This document shows positions 42,267 to 50,499 of a stretch of DNA of 64,000 nucleotides, piece after piece. Below the pieces are notes generated by a model. The model was not told where the DNA came from. It did no database searches and saw nothing but the letters and a program-made list of their open reading frames with translations. This DNA comes from DATCBF01 sp964401995. Its GTDB lineage: Bacteria; Actinomycetota; Thermoleophilia; Solirubrobacterales; 70-9. Made by a program: the position numbers and the translations under genes. Location: assembly GCA_964401995.1 (NCBI GenBank), contig CAYOAP010000002.1:124001-188000 (forward strand), written 5' to 3'. Positions within the stretch are counted from its first letter, which is position 1. Every line of letters starts with the position of its first letter.

Positions 42267-43190
42267 TTACCGTGGCGGCTCTATCTTGCGGAACTCGCGG
42301 CGCGCGGTTCCGAGGGCGCGCCTCGTGCGCGCGACGAGCTTGTTGCGTTCCATGATCTCGGACAATTCCATCGCCGGCGGCGGGGGGGTCGCGATCGGGT
42401 CCGGCAGGGGTCCGGTCTTGCGCAGGACGACCATGAACTCGATCCCCTGCCGCGCCGCCGCCTCGATGTCGATCGCGTCGCCGAAGCGCCGGCGGCAGTC
42501 GAGGATCAGCTGCAGGAACTCGGCCTGGCTCCAGACGTGCATGTGGATCGAGTACTTGGCGGCTTCCATCTCGCGGGCGCGGCGCTCGGCCAGCTCCTCG
42601 AAACTCTCGGCCCTGCCGTCGACTTCAGCGGGCTCGCCCAGCTGGTCGTTGACGACCAGCCGCGTCCACTCGTCGTAGTGGCCGCGGCGGGTCTGCTCGT
42701 GGTCGCCCTCGTAGTCGTCGACCATGTCCTGCAGCGGCGTCACCGGCCGCAGGTGGTCGAAGGTGAAGCGTTTGTCCGGCACCGCGTAGAAGAGGATGCC
42801 GGCGGGCTTCAATTTGCTGAGGTGGGTCTCGATCGTCCCGATCGGGTTCTCGCAGTGCTCGAGGAAGTGGTTGGCGACGATGAAGTCCTGCGATTCGTCG
42901 TCGATCGTCGTCAGCAGCTCGCCGTCGTCGACGATGTCGACCGGGGTGAGGTCCCAGTCGGCGAGCTCGGGGTACTCGCGGCGCAGGTCATCGTCGAGCA
43001 TGCGGTCGACGTAGCTGACCTCGACGTGCGGGGGCATTGTCAGCGGCTGGTGCAGCGGGCCGATCTCCAGGCCTTTGCCGAAGAGGAAGCTGTCGGCGAA
43101 GACGCCGCGGGCGTCGAGGTAGATCGGGATGGCTGGCAGCGGGGTGACCGGTTTCGACACCGCCTGCTGCGACTTCTCGAGTGGGCTCAT
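42267..43190 (-). CDS. Methyltransferase-domain protein of the wzt operon
   Basis: A 307-residue protein. GKGLEIGPLHQPLTMPPHVE is a motif I variant (EIGPL), followed by VSYVDRM, DFIVANHFLEHCENPIGTIE and LSKLKPAGILFYAVPDKRFT. Proteins with EIG(P/A)xxxP near a start like this are common in polysaccharide loci. The C-terminal 50 residues are basic and proline-rich. It is 3 nt upstream of wzt and probably the first gene of the exporter operon. It could methylate the chain end or act on a sugar; which is unknown. Confidence 0.8.
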   Translation of the reverse strand: MSPLEKSQQAVSKPVTPLPAIPIYLDARGVFADSFLFGKGLEIGPLHQPLTMPPHVEVSYVDRMLDDDLRREYPELADWDLTPVDIVDDGELLTTIDDESQDFIVANHFLEHCENPIGTIETHLSKLKPAGILFYAVPDKRFTFDHLRPVTPLQDMVDDYEGDHEQTRRGHYDEWTRLVVNDQLGEPAEVDGRAESFEELAERRAREMEAAKYSIHMHVWSQAEFLQLILDCRRRFGDAIDIEAAARQGIEFMVVLRKTGPLPDPIATPPPPAMELSEIMERNKLVARTRRALGTARREFRKIEPPR

Positions 43191-43294
43191 GACGCCCTAG
43201 GCTACCTAGAGGCGGAGCGCCCGCAGCCGGTCCTCGACTCGCGGTCGGTGACTAGACTCGCGGACCGACCTCTCGGCCCGAGGTCGCACCGCAA

Positions 43295-44962
43295 GTGGAT
43301 CGAGTCGATAGAGACAGCCTCGCGCCGTATCTGCTTTTGGCCGGGGCGCTGGTCGCCTCGGTCGTCCTGCTGATGGTCCTCAGCTCCGGCTTGACCTTCT
43401 TCCAGGACACCTGGGCCTTCCTGATCCAGCGCCGGCCGTTCGACGCCCGGGCCTTCTTCGAACCGCACAACGAGCACATCGTCGTCATCCCGGTGGCGAT
43501 CGAGAAGTCGCTGGTCGCGATCTTCGGAATGACCTCGGCGCTGCCCGAATACATCGTCCTCAACGTCCTCCTAGTGGTCACGGCGCTGCTCGTCTTCGTC
43601 TACATCAAGCGCCGCCTCGGGCCCTGGCCGGCGCTGCTTGGCACGGTCCTCCTGCTCTTCCTCGGCCCGGCCTGGCAGGTCCTGCTCTGGCCCTTTGAGA
43701 TCGCGCTCGTCGGCTCGACGATGGCCGGGGTGGCGATGCTGCTCGCGCTCGAACGCGAAGACCGCCGCGGCGACGTTGCCGCCTGCCTCTTCCTCGTTGT
43801 CTCGATCGGCTTTTCCACCCTTGGCCTGCCGTTCGCCGTCGGCGCTGCCGTCGACGTCCTGCAGAGGCGGAGCACGCGCGGGCTGAGGCGGCTCTGGGTC
43901 CCGGCGGTGGGTGTCTTCCTCTACGCGATCTGGTATCTGGCGATCGGGCACGAAGCAAAGACCTTGGTCACCGCCCACAACGTGATCCACTCGCCGATCT
44001 TTGTCGTCGAAGGGCTGTCGGGATCGGTTGGCGCGTTGACTGGGCTGACCTCGCTCAGCGGCGACCCGGGCGGTGCCCCATGGCTCGGCTTCGCGGCGCT
44101 GCTGGCGATCGGCGGGGCGATAGCCTGGGCGATACGCCGGCCGCCGGCGATCTTTTCGCGCTTCTGGTCGCTAGCCGCCACCGCCGCGACCTTCTGGTTC
44201 CTCGCCGCCTTCGCCCGCGACGCCGCCGGCCGCGATGCCCTTGCCAGTCGCTACATGCACGTCGGCGCGATCCTGATCCTGCTGGGGGCGGCCGACCTGC
44301 TCCGCGGCGTCCGCTTCGGCAGCCGGTCCCTGCTCATCGCAGCGGCCATCGTGATTGCCGCCGTGGCGATCAACTTCCGCGAACTCCACGACGGCAGCGT
44401 CTACCTGAAAAACCAGGCCATCCTCACCCGGGCCGACACCGGGGCGCTGGAAATCGCCCGCGCCACCGCCGCCCCCACCTTCTACATGGCTCCCCAGTGG
44501 GCCGGGACGCCGTCGCTGATCAACATCAATGCGCCCGAATACCTCCGCACCGTCGATGAGTACGGCAGCCCCGCCGACACGCCGAGCGAGCTCGCCCGAG
44601 CCCCCGAGGCCGGCCGGGTACATGCCGACCTCACCCTCGCCGCGGCACTGCCGATCACCGCTGCGGTCGAGCCCGGCGCCAAGGTCGGTCCCGCCGCCCA
44701 CTGCACGGTCGTTCCCGGCGGCGCCGGGAACGCCGGGAACGAGGTGAAGCTGTCTCCGGGCGTCACCCGGATCGCGATCGACGCCAGTGGCCCGGCCCGG
44801 CTCTCCCTGCGCCGCTTCGCTGTCGGTGAGTACCCGGTGGTCTTGGCAAGCGCGCCGGCAGCCTCGGTGACCGGGCTGACGATCCCCGCCGACCGCTCTC
44901 GACGGCCCTGGATGCTGCGGGTCGAGGCACCCGGGGCCGCCCGAGTCTGCACCCAGGGATAG
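43295..44962 (+). CDS. Large multi-pass membrane protein, GT-C-like candidate, paralogue 2
   Basis: A 555-residue protein from GTG 43295, closely related over its length to 18661-20331. It shares LTFFQDTWAFL, EPHNEHIVVIPVAIEKSL, KRRLGPWPALLGTVLLLFLG, PAWQVLLWPFEIALVG and the C-terminal SPGVTRIAIDASGPARLSLR with REYPVV-like ends. About ten membrane segments precede a beta-rich tail. Conservation of the acidic first outer loop (FQDTW...HNEH) argues for an enzyme rather than a structural role. It is followed after 32 nt by a GT2 gene. Confidence 0.72.
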   Translation: MDRVDRDSLAPYLLLAGALVASVVLLMVLSSGLTFFQDTWAFLIQRRPFDARAFFEPHNEHIVVIPVAIEKSLVAIFGMTSALPEYIVLNVLLVVTALLVFVYIKRRLGPWPALLGTVLLLFLGPAWQVLLWPFEIALVGSTMAGVAMLLALEREDRRGDVAACLFLVVSIGFSTLGLPFAVGAAVDVLQRRSTRGLRRLWVPAVGVFLYAIWYLAIGHEAKTLVTAHNVIHSPIFVVEGLSGSVGALTGLTSLSGDPGGAPWLGFAALLAIGGAIAWAIRRPPAIFSRFWSLAATAATFWFLAAFARDAAGRDALASRYMHVGAILILLGAADLLRGVRFGSRSLLIAAAIVIAAVAINFRELHDGSVYLKNQAILTRADTGALEIARATAAPTFYMAPQWAGTPSLININAPEYLRTVDEYGSPADTPSELARAPEAGRVHADLTLAAALPITAAVEPGAKVGPAAHCTVVPGGAGNAGNEVKLSPGVTRIAIDASGPARLSLRRFAVGEYPVVLASAPAASVTGLTIPADRSRRPWMLRVEAPGAARVCTQG

Positions 44963-44994
44963 CGCCGCCCGCGGCCCCTGGCAGGCTATCCGGC

Positions 44995-45966
44995 ATGGAA
45001 CCGGCAACCGTCGCGGTGGTGATTCCCAGCTGGAACTCGCTGGATCTGTTGCCGCGCTGCCTCGCCTCGGTCGATCGCCAGGAAGTCGATGTCGAGCTGA
45101 TGGTCGTCGACAACGGCTCGGCTGACGGCTCGGTCGCCTATCTCGAGCGCGAGGGCGTGCCCCATCTCTCATTGCCCCGCAACATCGGCTTCGCCGCCGC
45201 CGTCAACCTCGGCGCCGCGCGGGTCTCGGCCGCGGCGATCCTGGCTCTCAACGCCGACACCGAGCTGGCGCCGGGCTGCGTCGGGGCGCTGCTGGGCGCG
45301 CTCGCCGCCGACCCCTCGCTCGGCGGGGTCCAGCCGCGGATCCTGCAGCTCGAGGGCGAGGCCGCCGATCGGCCCGGGCTCGACGCCGCCCGCCTCTACA
45401 GCGCCGGCCAGGCTTTGCTCGCCGATGGCCGCGCGATCGAGGAGGCGGCTGGGGAGGCGCAGGGGCCCGAGCACCGGCGCCGGCACGAGATCTTCGGCGT
45501 CTGCGGCGCCGCCTGCCTGCTGCGGCGGCAGCTGTTCGACCAGCTCGGCGGCTACGACGAGAGCTACTTCGCCTTCTACGAGGATGTCGACCTCAACCTG
45601 CGGGCGCGGATCGCCGGCTGGCGCTTCGAGTACGTGCCCGAGGCGGCCGTCTGGCACGTCGGCAACGCCTCCTGGTCGGCCGGCTTCACCCGGCCGGGGG
45701 CCGAGAACGCGAGGCTGGTCGCCCGCAACCGGCTCTCGACCCAGGTCAAGTTCATGCCCCTGCGCTCAGCTCCGCGGATCGTCGCGGTCGAGGCCGGAGC
45801 GCTGGCCCGGGCCGCATCCCAGCGCCGCTTCTGGCCGACCCTGAAGGGCAAGCTCGCCGTCGCGCCGCGGCTGCCCCGCCTGCTCAGGGAGCGCCGCCGC
45901 CTGCGCGAGCAAGGCGATCTTGCCCGAGCCCGCCGCTGGCTCGGCGTCCGCGCGGACGGAGGCTAG
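44995..45966 (+). CDS. Glycosyltransferase family 2, rhamnosyltransferase type
   Basis: A 323-residue protein. VAVVIPSWNSLDLLPRCLAS, VDVELMVVDNGSADGSVAYL and LPRNIGFAAAVNLGAARVSA open the GT-A domain. ILALNADTELAPGCVGALLG holds the DxD (NADT), and ACLLRRQLFDQLGGYDESYF followed by AFYEDVDLNLRARIAGWRFE are the acceptor-site motifs. Family relatives often transfer L-rhamnose, consistent with rml genes 2 kb away. A basic C-terminus may bind membrane. A strong inverted repeat follows its stop and faces the convergent GT2 gene. Confidence 0.9.
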   Translation: MEPATVAVVIPSWNSLDLLPRCLASVDRQEVDVELMVVDNGSADGSVAYLEREGVPHLSLPRNIGFAAAVNLGAARVSAAAILALNADTELAPGCVGALLGALAADPSLGGVQPRILQLEGEAADRPGLDAARLYSAGQALLADGRAIEEAAGEAQGPEHRRRHEIFGVCGAACLLRRQLFDQLGGYDESYFAFYEDVDLNLRARIAGWRFEYVPEAAVWHVGNASWSAGFTRPGAENARLVARNRLSTQVKFMPLRSAPRIVAVEAGALARAASQRRFWPTLKGKLAVAPRLPRLLRERRRLREQGDLARARRWLGVRADGG

Positions 45967-45972
45967 GCAGGA

Positions 45973-46023
45973 GGACGAGATCTACATTTCCCTTCTATGA
46001 GGATGGAAATGTAGGTCTCGTCC
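45973..46023 (+). terminator. Family A inverted repeat, copy 2, bidirectional terminator candidate
   Basis: Arms at 45973-45991 and 46005-46023 pair over 19 bp with one G-U, around a 13-nt loop containing CTAT. The arms begin 7 nt after one stop codon and end 1 nt before the convergent one, as expected for a shared terminator. The arm sequence matches the copy at 5531-5575 at most positions. There is no T-tract. Confidence 0.65.
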
Positions 46024-46024
46024 C

Positions 46025-46954
46025 TCAGCCGTGGCGCCGCCGTCGCAGCGCCAGGGCCTGGCGGGTGGAGATGTCGAGCAGGCCGGTGACGTCGAGGTCG
46101 CGGGGATCAAGGCCGGCGCCGTCGCGCCATCCCCGCAGCCGCCCGCCGGTGCCCTTGGCAGTGCGATCGATCAGCAGCTGGCCGGCGCAGATCGCGCCCT
46201 CACAGGCCAGCGCCCGCAGGGCCAGGCCGGGGTGCGACATCACCCCGTAGCGGCGCAGCATGTAGCCGCGGCTCCAGCCGGTGAAGGCGAACTTCTGGCC
46301 GCTCTTGGCGCCGAGGCTGGCCGAGTAGGCGTGCAGCGCCCTGGCCTCGGGGGCGAGGCGGCAGCTTGCCCCGGCGGCGGCCATCCGCAGCGCCAGGTCA
46401 AGGTCCTCGTAGTAGAGGAAGATGCGCTCGTCGAAGCCGCCGACCGCCTCGAAGGCGCCGCGCCGCAGCAACGCCGCGCCGCCGGTCGGTCCGAGCGGGT
46501 CGGCCGCACCATGCGCCGCCTGAAGCGGCTCGCCATGCAGGTAGTCGAAGCCCATCAGGGTGCTGTCGGCGACGACGCCGGCAGAGTCGATCAGGCCCGG
46601 CTCGCGTTCCTGGATGAGGACCCCGGCGACGCTCTGGACATCGTCATCGAAGGCGTCGAGCAGGGCCTCGGCGAAGCGCGGCTCGCACTCGACGTCGTTG
46701 TTGAGCAGGATCAACGCCTCTGCCGGGTGGGCGGCGATCGCCCGGTTCAGGGCCGGACCGAAGCCGATGTTCTCGCCCAGCTCGAGCAGCGTCACCTCCG
46801 AATATTGCTCGCGGACCAGGGCCGCCGAGTCGTCGGCGGAGCCGTTGTCGACGACGACGACGTCGACCGGCCTGGTCTGCCGGCGCAGGCTCTCGAGGGT
46901 CCGCCCGAGGCGCGCCGAGCCGTTGAAATTGGGGATGTAGACGGTGGGTCGCAC
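46025..46954 (-). CDS. Glycosyltransferase family 2, rhamnosyltransferase type
   Basis: About 309 residues from GTG 46954, preceded by AAAGAG. RPTVYIPNFNGSARLGRTLE, VDVVVVDNGSADDSAALVRE and LGENIGFGPALNRAIAAHPA open it. LILLNNDVECEPRFAEALLD holds the DxD-like DVE, and GGAALLRRGAFEAVGGFDER then FLYYEDLDLALRMAAAGASC follow. It is a paralogue of the convergent 44995 gene. The divergent rmlA start is 36 nt away. A basic C-terminus (ALALRRRRHG) suggests membrane contact. Confidence 0.89.
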   Translation of the reverse strand: MRPTVYIPNFNGSARLGRTLESLRRQTRPVDVVVVDNGSADDSAALVREQYSEVTLLELGENIGFGPALNRAIAAHPAEALILLNNDVECEPRFAEALLDAFDDDVQSVAGVLIQEREPGLIDSAGVVADSTLMGFDYLHGEPLQAAHGAADPLGPTGGAALLRRGAFEAVGGFDERIFLYYEDLDLALRMAAAGASCRLAPEARALHAYSASLGAKSGQKFAFTGWSRGYMLRRYGVMSHPGLALRALACEGAICAGQLLIDRTAKGTGGRLRGWRDGAGLDPRDLDVTGLLDISTRQALALRRRRHG

Positions 46955-46990
46955 AGCTCTTTCTCTCAATAAGTAGGGTTGCAGCCTCGC

Positions 46991-48067
46991 ATGGAGCCTC
47001 TGAAGGGACTGATTCTCTCCGGCGGCGCCGGCACCCGCCTGCGCCCCATAACCCACACCTCGGCGAAGCAGCTCGTGCCCGTCGCCAACAAACCCGTGCT
47101 CTTTTACGGGATCGAGGCGCTGGTCGACGCGGGCGTCACCGAGATCGGGATCATCATCGCCCCGGAGACCGGCGACGAGATCCGCGACGCCGTCGGCGAC
47201 GGCTCGGCGCTCGGCGCCGAGGTCACCTTCATCGTCCAGGACACCCCCGCCGGGCTCGCCCACGCGGTCCTCACCGCGGCCGACTTCATCGGCGACTCGC
47301 CCTTCGTCATGTACCTCGGCGACAACCTCCTGCGCGACGGCATCCGCGGCCTCGTCGACACCTTCCGCCGCGACGAGCCCGACGCGCTGATCCTGCTCAC
47401 CCCGGTTGACGACCCCAGCTCCTACGGCGTCGCCGAGCTCGACGGCGAACGGATCGTGCGCCTGATCGAGAAGCCGAAAGACCCGCCCTCGAACCTGGCC
47501 CTAGTCGGCGTCTACCTCTTCAGCAGCTCGATCTTCGATGCCGCCCGGGCGCTGGAGCCATCCTGGCGCGGCGAGTACGAGATCACCGAGGCGATCCAGG
47601 GCCTGATCGACGACGGCCACCGGGTCCAGTCCGAGGTGGTCAGGGGCTGGTGGAAGGACACCGGCCAGCTCGCCGACATGCTGGAGGCCAACCGGCTGGT
47701 GCTGGAGGAGCTGGAGACGAAGCTCGAGGGCAGCGTCGACGAGGACTCCCGGGTCGAGGGCCGCGTGGTCGTCGAAGCCGGGGCCGAGGTGGTCGGCTCG
47801 GTGATCCGCGGCCCGGCCGTGATCGGCGCCGGCGCCCGCATCGAGAACGCCTACATCGGCCCCTACACCTCGATCGGCGACGAGGTCCACATCCGCCGCT
47901 CCGAAGTCGAGCACTCGATCATCCTCTCCGGCTCCGTGGTCGAGGACCTCGGCACCCGGATGGAGGCGAGCCTGCTCGGCCGCAACGTGAAGCTGACCCG
48001 CAGCGACGGGATGCCGCAGACGCTGCGGATGCTGGTCGGCGACAGCTGCGAGATCGAAATCGTCTGA
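46991..48067 (+). CDS. rmlA: Glucose-1-phosphate thymidylyltransferase, long form (RmlA/StrD type)
   Basis: A 358-residue protein from ATG 46991; a TTG at 46979 is possible. The nucleotidyltransferase domain has LILSGGAGTRLRPITHTSAK, QLVPVANKPVLFYGIEALVD, MYLGDNLLRDGIRGLVDTFR and LIEKPKDPPSNLALVGVYLF. The C-terminal 110 residues are left-handed beta-helix repeats (VIGAGARIENAYIGPYTSIG). The long form is typical of antibiotic and surface sugar loci. It makes dTDP-glucose from dTTP and glucose-1-phosphate. Overlap with rmlD is ATGA, so an rmlADBC operon is clear. Confidence 0.93.
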   Translation: MEPLKGLILSGGAGTRLRPITHTSAKQLVPVANKPVLFYGIEALVDAGVTEIGIIIAPETGDEIRDAVGDGSALGAEVTFIVQDTPAGLAHAVLTAADFIGDSPFVMYLGDNLLRDGIRGLVDTFRRDEPDALILLTPVDDPSSYGVAELDGERIVRLIEKPKDPPSNLALVGVYLFSSSIFDAARALEPSWRGEYEITEAIQGLIDDGHRVQSEVVRGWWKDTGQLADMLEANRLVLEELETKLEGSVDEDSRVEGRVVVEAGAEVVGSVIRGPAVIGAGARIENAYIGPYTSIGDEVHIRRSEVEHSIILSGSVVEDLGTRMEASLLGRNVKLTRSDGMPQTLRMLVGDSCEIEIV

Positions 48068-48918
48068 TGAAGCTGCTCGTCACCGGCGCCGCCGGGATGC
48101 TCGGCCGCGACGTGATGCTCGCCGCCGGCAACGCCGGCCATGACGTGGTCGGCTTCGGCCACACCGAGCTCGACGTCACCGACGCCGCCGGGGTCAGCAA
48201 GAAGATCGGGATGGAGCATCCCGATGTCGTCATCCACTGCGCCGCCTGGACCGACGTCGACGGGGCCGAGGCCGCCGAGGAGGCGGCGATGGCGGTCAAC
48301 GGGACCGGCGCCGGCAACGTCGCCGCCGCGGCTGCCGAGGTGGGCGCATCCGTCGTCTATGTCTCCAGCGACTACGTTTTCGACGGTGCCAAGGGCTCGC
48401 CCTACGTCGAGACCGACCAGCCGGCGCCGCTCTCCGCCTACGGCCGCACCAAGCTGGCCGGCGAGGAGGCGACCGCGGCCGCCAACAAACGCCACTTCGT
48501 CGTTCGCTCCTCCTGGCTGTTCGGGATCGGCGGCGGCAACTTCGTCGAGACGATGCTCCGCCTCGCCGCCGACCACGGCGAGGTCCTCGTCGTCCGCGAC
48601 CAGGTCGGCTCGCCGACCTACACCTGGCATCTGGCCTACGGGATCGTGCGCCTGATCGAGGGGATCGAGTTCGGCATCCACCACATGGGCGCCGCCGGGC
48701 ACTGCTCCTGGTACGAGTTCGCCCGCGAGATCTTCGAGCAGGCCAAGGTCGAGTGCAAGGTGATGTCGGGCACGACCGAGATGCTCGGCCGCCCGGCCCC
48801 CCGCCCCGCCTTTTCGGCGCTGGAGAGCCAGCGTGAGCACGCGATCCGACTTCCCTCCTGGCAGGACGGCCTGGCCGGCTACCTGGCCCAGCGACCAACA
48901 GAAAGTGAGGCTGCATGA
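48067..48918 (+). CDS. rmlD: dTDP-4-dehydrorhamnose reductase
   Basis: A 283-residue SDR protein from ATG 48067. KLLVTGAAGMLGRDVMLAAG is the NADPH-binding start. HTELDVTDAAGVSKKI, CAAWTDVDGAEAAEEAAMAV, YVSSDYVFDGAKGSPYVETD and AYGRTKLAGEEAT (YxxxK) follow, with RSSWLFGIGGGNFVETML and VRDQVGSPTYTWHLAYGIV. All are RmlD hallmarks. It catalyses the last step to dTDP-L-rhamnose. It overlaps rmlA and rmlB by 3-4 bp each. Confidence 0.95.
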   Translation: MKLLVTGAAGMLGRDVMLAAGNAGHDVVGFGHTELDVTDAAGVSKKIGMEHPDVVIHCAAWTDVDGAEAAEEAAMAVNGTGAGNVAAAAAEVGASVVYVSSDYVFDGAKGSPYVETDQPAPLSAYGRTKLAGEEATAAANKRHFVVRSSWLFGIGGGNFVETMLRLAADHGEVLVVRDQVGSPTYTWHLAYGIVRLIEGIEFGIHHMGAAGHCSWYEFAREIFEQAKVECKVMSGTTEMLGRPAPRPAFSALESQREHAIRLPSWQDGLAGYLAQRPTESEAA

Positions 48919-49898
48919 AGCTCCTCGTCACCGGCGCCGCCGGATTCATCGGCTCCACCTACGTCCGCCTCGTCAAGGGCGAGCACGAGGTGCGGGTGCT
49001 CGACAAGCTCACCTACGCCGGGCGCAGGGAGAACCTGCCCGACGACGTCGAGCTGATCGAGGGAGCGATCGAGGATCCGAAAATCGTGCGCGAGGCGATG
49101 GAGGGCTGCGACGCCGTCGTCAACTTCGCCGCCGAGTCCCACGTCGACCGCTCGATCGACGACCAGGACGCCTTCGCCCGCACCCACGTGATCGGCACCG
49201 GGACGCTGCTCGACGCCGCCCGCGAGCTCGGCATCGACCGTTATCTGCAGGTCTCCACCGACGAGGTCTACGGCTCGATCGACTCCGGCTCCTTCACCGA
49301 GACCTCGCCGCTCGACCCCTCCTCGCCCTACTCGGCGACCAAGGCCGCCGGCGACCTGCTGGTCTCCGCCCACGTCCACACCTACGGCATCGAGGCCTCG
49401 ATCGTCCGCGGCTCCAACAACTACGGCCCGCGCCAGTACCCGGAGAAGCTGATCCCGCTGATCACCCTCAACGCCCTGCACGGCGACAGCCTGCCGGTCT
49501 ACGGCGACGGCCGCCAGGTCCGCAACTGGCTCTACGTCGAGGACTTCTGCCGCGGCATCCACACGGTGCTGATGAACGGCCGCCCCGGCGAGGCCTACAA
49601 CGTCGGCGGCCCCGACGAGTGCGAGAACATCGAGGTGATCAAACGGGTGATCGGGCTGACCGGCCGCGACGAGTCGCTGATCGAGTACGTCAAGGACCGC
49701 CCCGGCCACGATCGCCGTTACTCGCTCGCCTCCGACAAGCTGCGCGACGAGCTCGGCTGGGAGGCCCAGGTCCACTTCGCCGAGGGCCTGGAGAAGACGG
49801 TCGAGTGGTATCGCGACAACGAGGAGTGGTGGGGGCCGATCCGCTCCGGCGAATACCGCGAGTACTACGAAAAGCAGTACGGCAAGAGCCTCGGCTGA
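48915..49898 (+). CDS. rmlB: dTDP-glucose 4,6-dehydratase
   Basis: A 327-residue SDR protein. LLVTGAAGFIGSTYVRLVKG, VLDKLTYAGRRENLPD, VNFAAESHVDRSIDDQDAFA, QVSTDEVYGSIDSGSFTETS and PYSATKAAGDLLV (YxxxK) are the RmlB series. RGSNNYGPRQYPEKLIPLIT and NWLYVEDFCRGI complete it. The product, dTDP-4-keto-6-deoxyglucose, feeds RmlC/RmlD and probably the aminosugar enzymes at 30-32 kb. It overlaps rmlD upstream and rmlC downstream by 1-4 bp. Confidence 0.96.
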   Translation: MKLLVTGAAGFIGSTYVRLVKGEHEVRVLDKLTYAGRRENLPDDVELIEGAIEDPKIVREAMEGCDAVVNFAAESHVDRSIDDQDAFARTHVIGTGTLLDAARELGIDRYLQVSTDEVYGSIDSGSFTETSPLDPSSPYSATKAAGDLLVSAHVHTYGIEASIVRGSNNYGPRQYPEKLIPLITLNALHGDSLPVYGDGRQVRNWLYVEDFCRGIHTVLMNGRPGEAYNVGGPDECENIEVIKRVIGLTGRDESLIEYVKDRPGHDRRYSLASDKLRDELGWEAQVHFAEGLEKTVEWYRDNEEWWGPIRSGEYREYYEKQYGKSLG

Positions 49899-50446
49899 TG
49901 GCGGCGAAGCTGGAGACCAAGCTCGATGGCGTCGTCCTGATCGAGCCCGCCGTCCACGGCGACGAGCGCGGCTTTTTCGTCGAGACCTTCAGCAAGGAGA
50001 GCTGGGCCGGGCTCGGGGTCGATGTCGAGTTCGTCCAGCACAACCACTCGCGCTCGGCCCAGGGCACCCTGCGCGGCCTCCACTTCCAGACCTCTCCCGG
50101 GCAGGCGAAGCTGCTGCGCTGCCCGCGTGGCGAGATCTTCGACGTCGCCGTCGACCTGCGCCGTGGCTCGCCGACCTACGGCCAGTGGGAGGGCCACGTG
50201 CTCGACGACGTCAAGCACCGCCAGCTCTACGTCCCGGTCGGCTTCGCCCACGGCTTCGCCGTGCTCAGCGAGGTCGCCGACGTCACCTACCTGGTCTCCA
50301 GCCTCTACGACCCGGCGACCGAGGCCGGCATCGCCTGGGACGATCCCGAGGTCGGAGTCGAGTGGCCGGTCCCCGAGCCGCTCCTCTCCGAGCGCGACAA
50401 GAGCGCCCCAACCCTGAGCGAAGTTCGCGACACCCTCCCGTTCTAG
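49898..50446 (+). CDS. rmlC: dTDP-4-dehydrorhamnose 3,5-epimerase
   Basis: A 182-residue cupin. GVVLIEPAVHGDERGFFVET, FVQHNHSRSAQGTLRGLHFQ (catalytic His in GLHFQ), LLRCPRGEIFDVAVDLRRGS and LYVPVGFAHGFAVLSEVADV match RmlC. A C-terminal IAWDDPEVGVEWPVPEPLLS with SERDKSAP is standard. The last gene of rmlADBC; a 12-bp hairpin stem begins directly after its stop codon. Confidence 0.95.
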   Translation: MAAKLETKLDGVVLIEPAVHGDERGFFVETFSKESWAGLGVDVEFVQHNHSRSAQGTLRGLHFQTSPGQAKLLRCPRGEIFDVAVDLRRGSPTYGQWEGHVLDDVKHRQLYVPVGFAHGFAVLSEVADVTYLVSSLYDPATEAGIAWDDPEVGVEWPVPEPLLSERDKSAPTLSEVRDTLPF

Positions 50447-50497
50447 GGTCGACGGGCCTAAAAGCGACCTATACGGACACTTATCGGCCCGTCGACC
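50447..50497 (+). terminator. Family B inverted repeat, copy 1, bidirectional terminator candidate
   Basis: GGTCGACGGGCC at 50447-50458 is exactly complementary to 50486-50497, with weaker inner pairing (TAAAAG side). The stem starts right after the rmlC TAG and ends 2 nt before the stop of the convergent GT2 gene. The left arm and loop start match the copy at 56559-56611. Confidence 0.65.
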
Positions 50498-50499
50498 GG

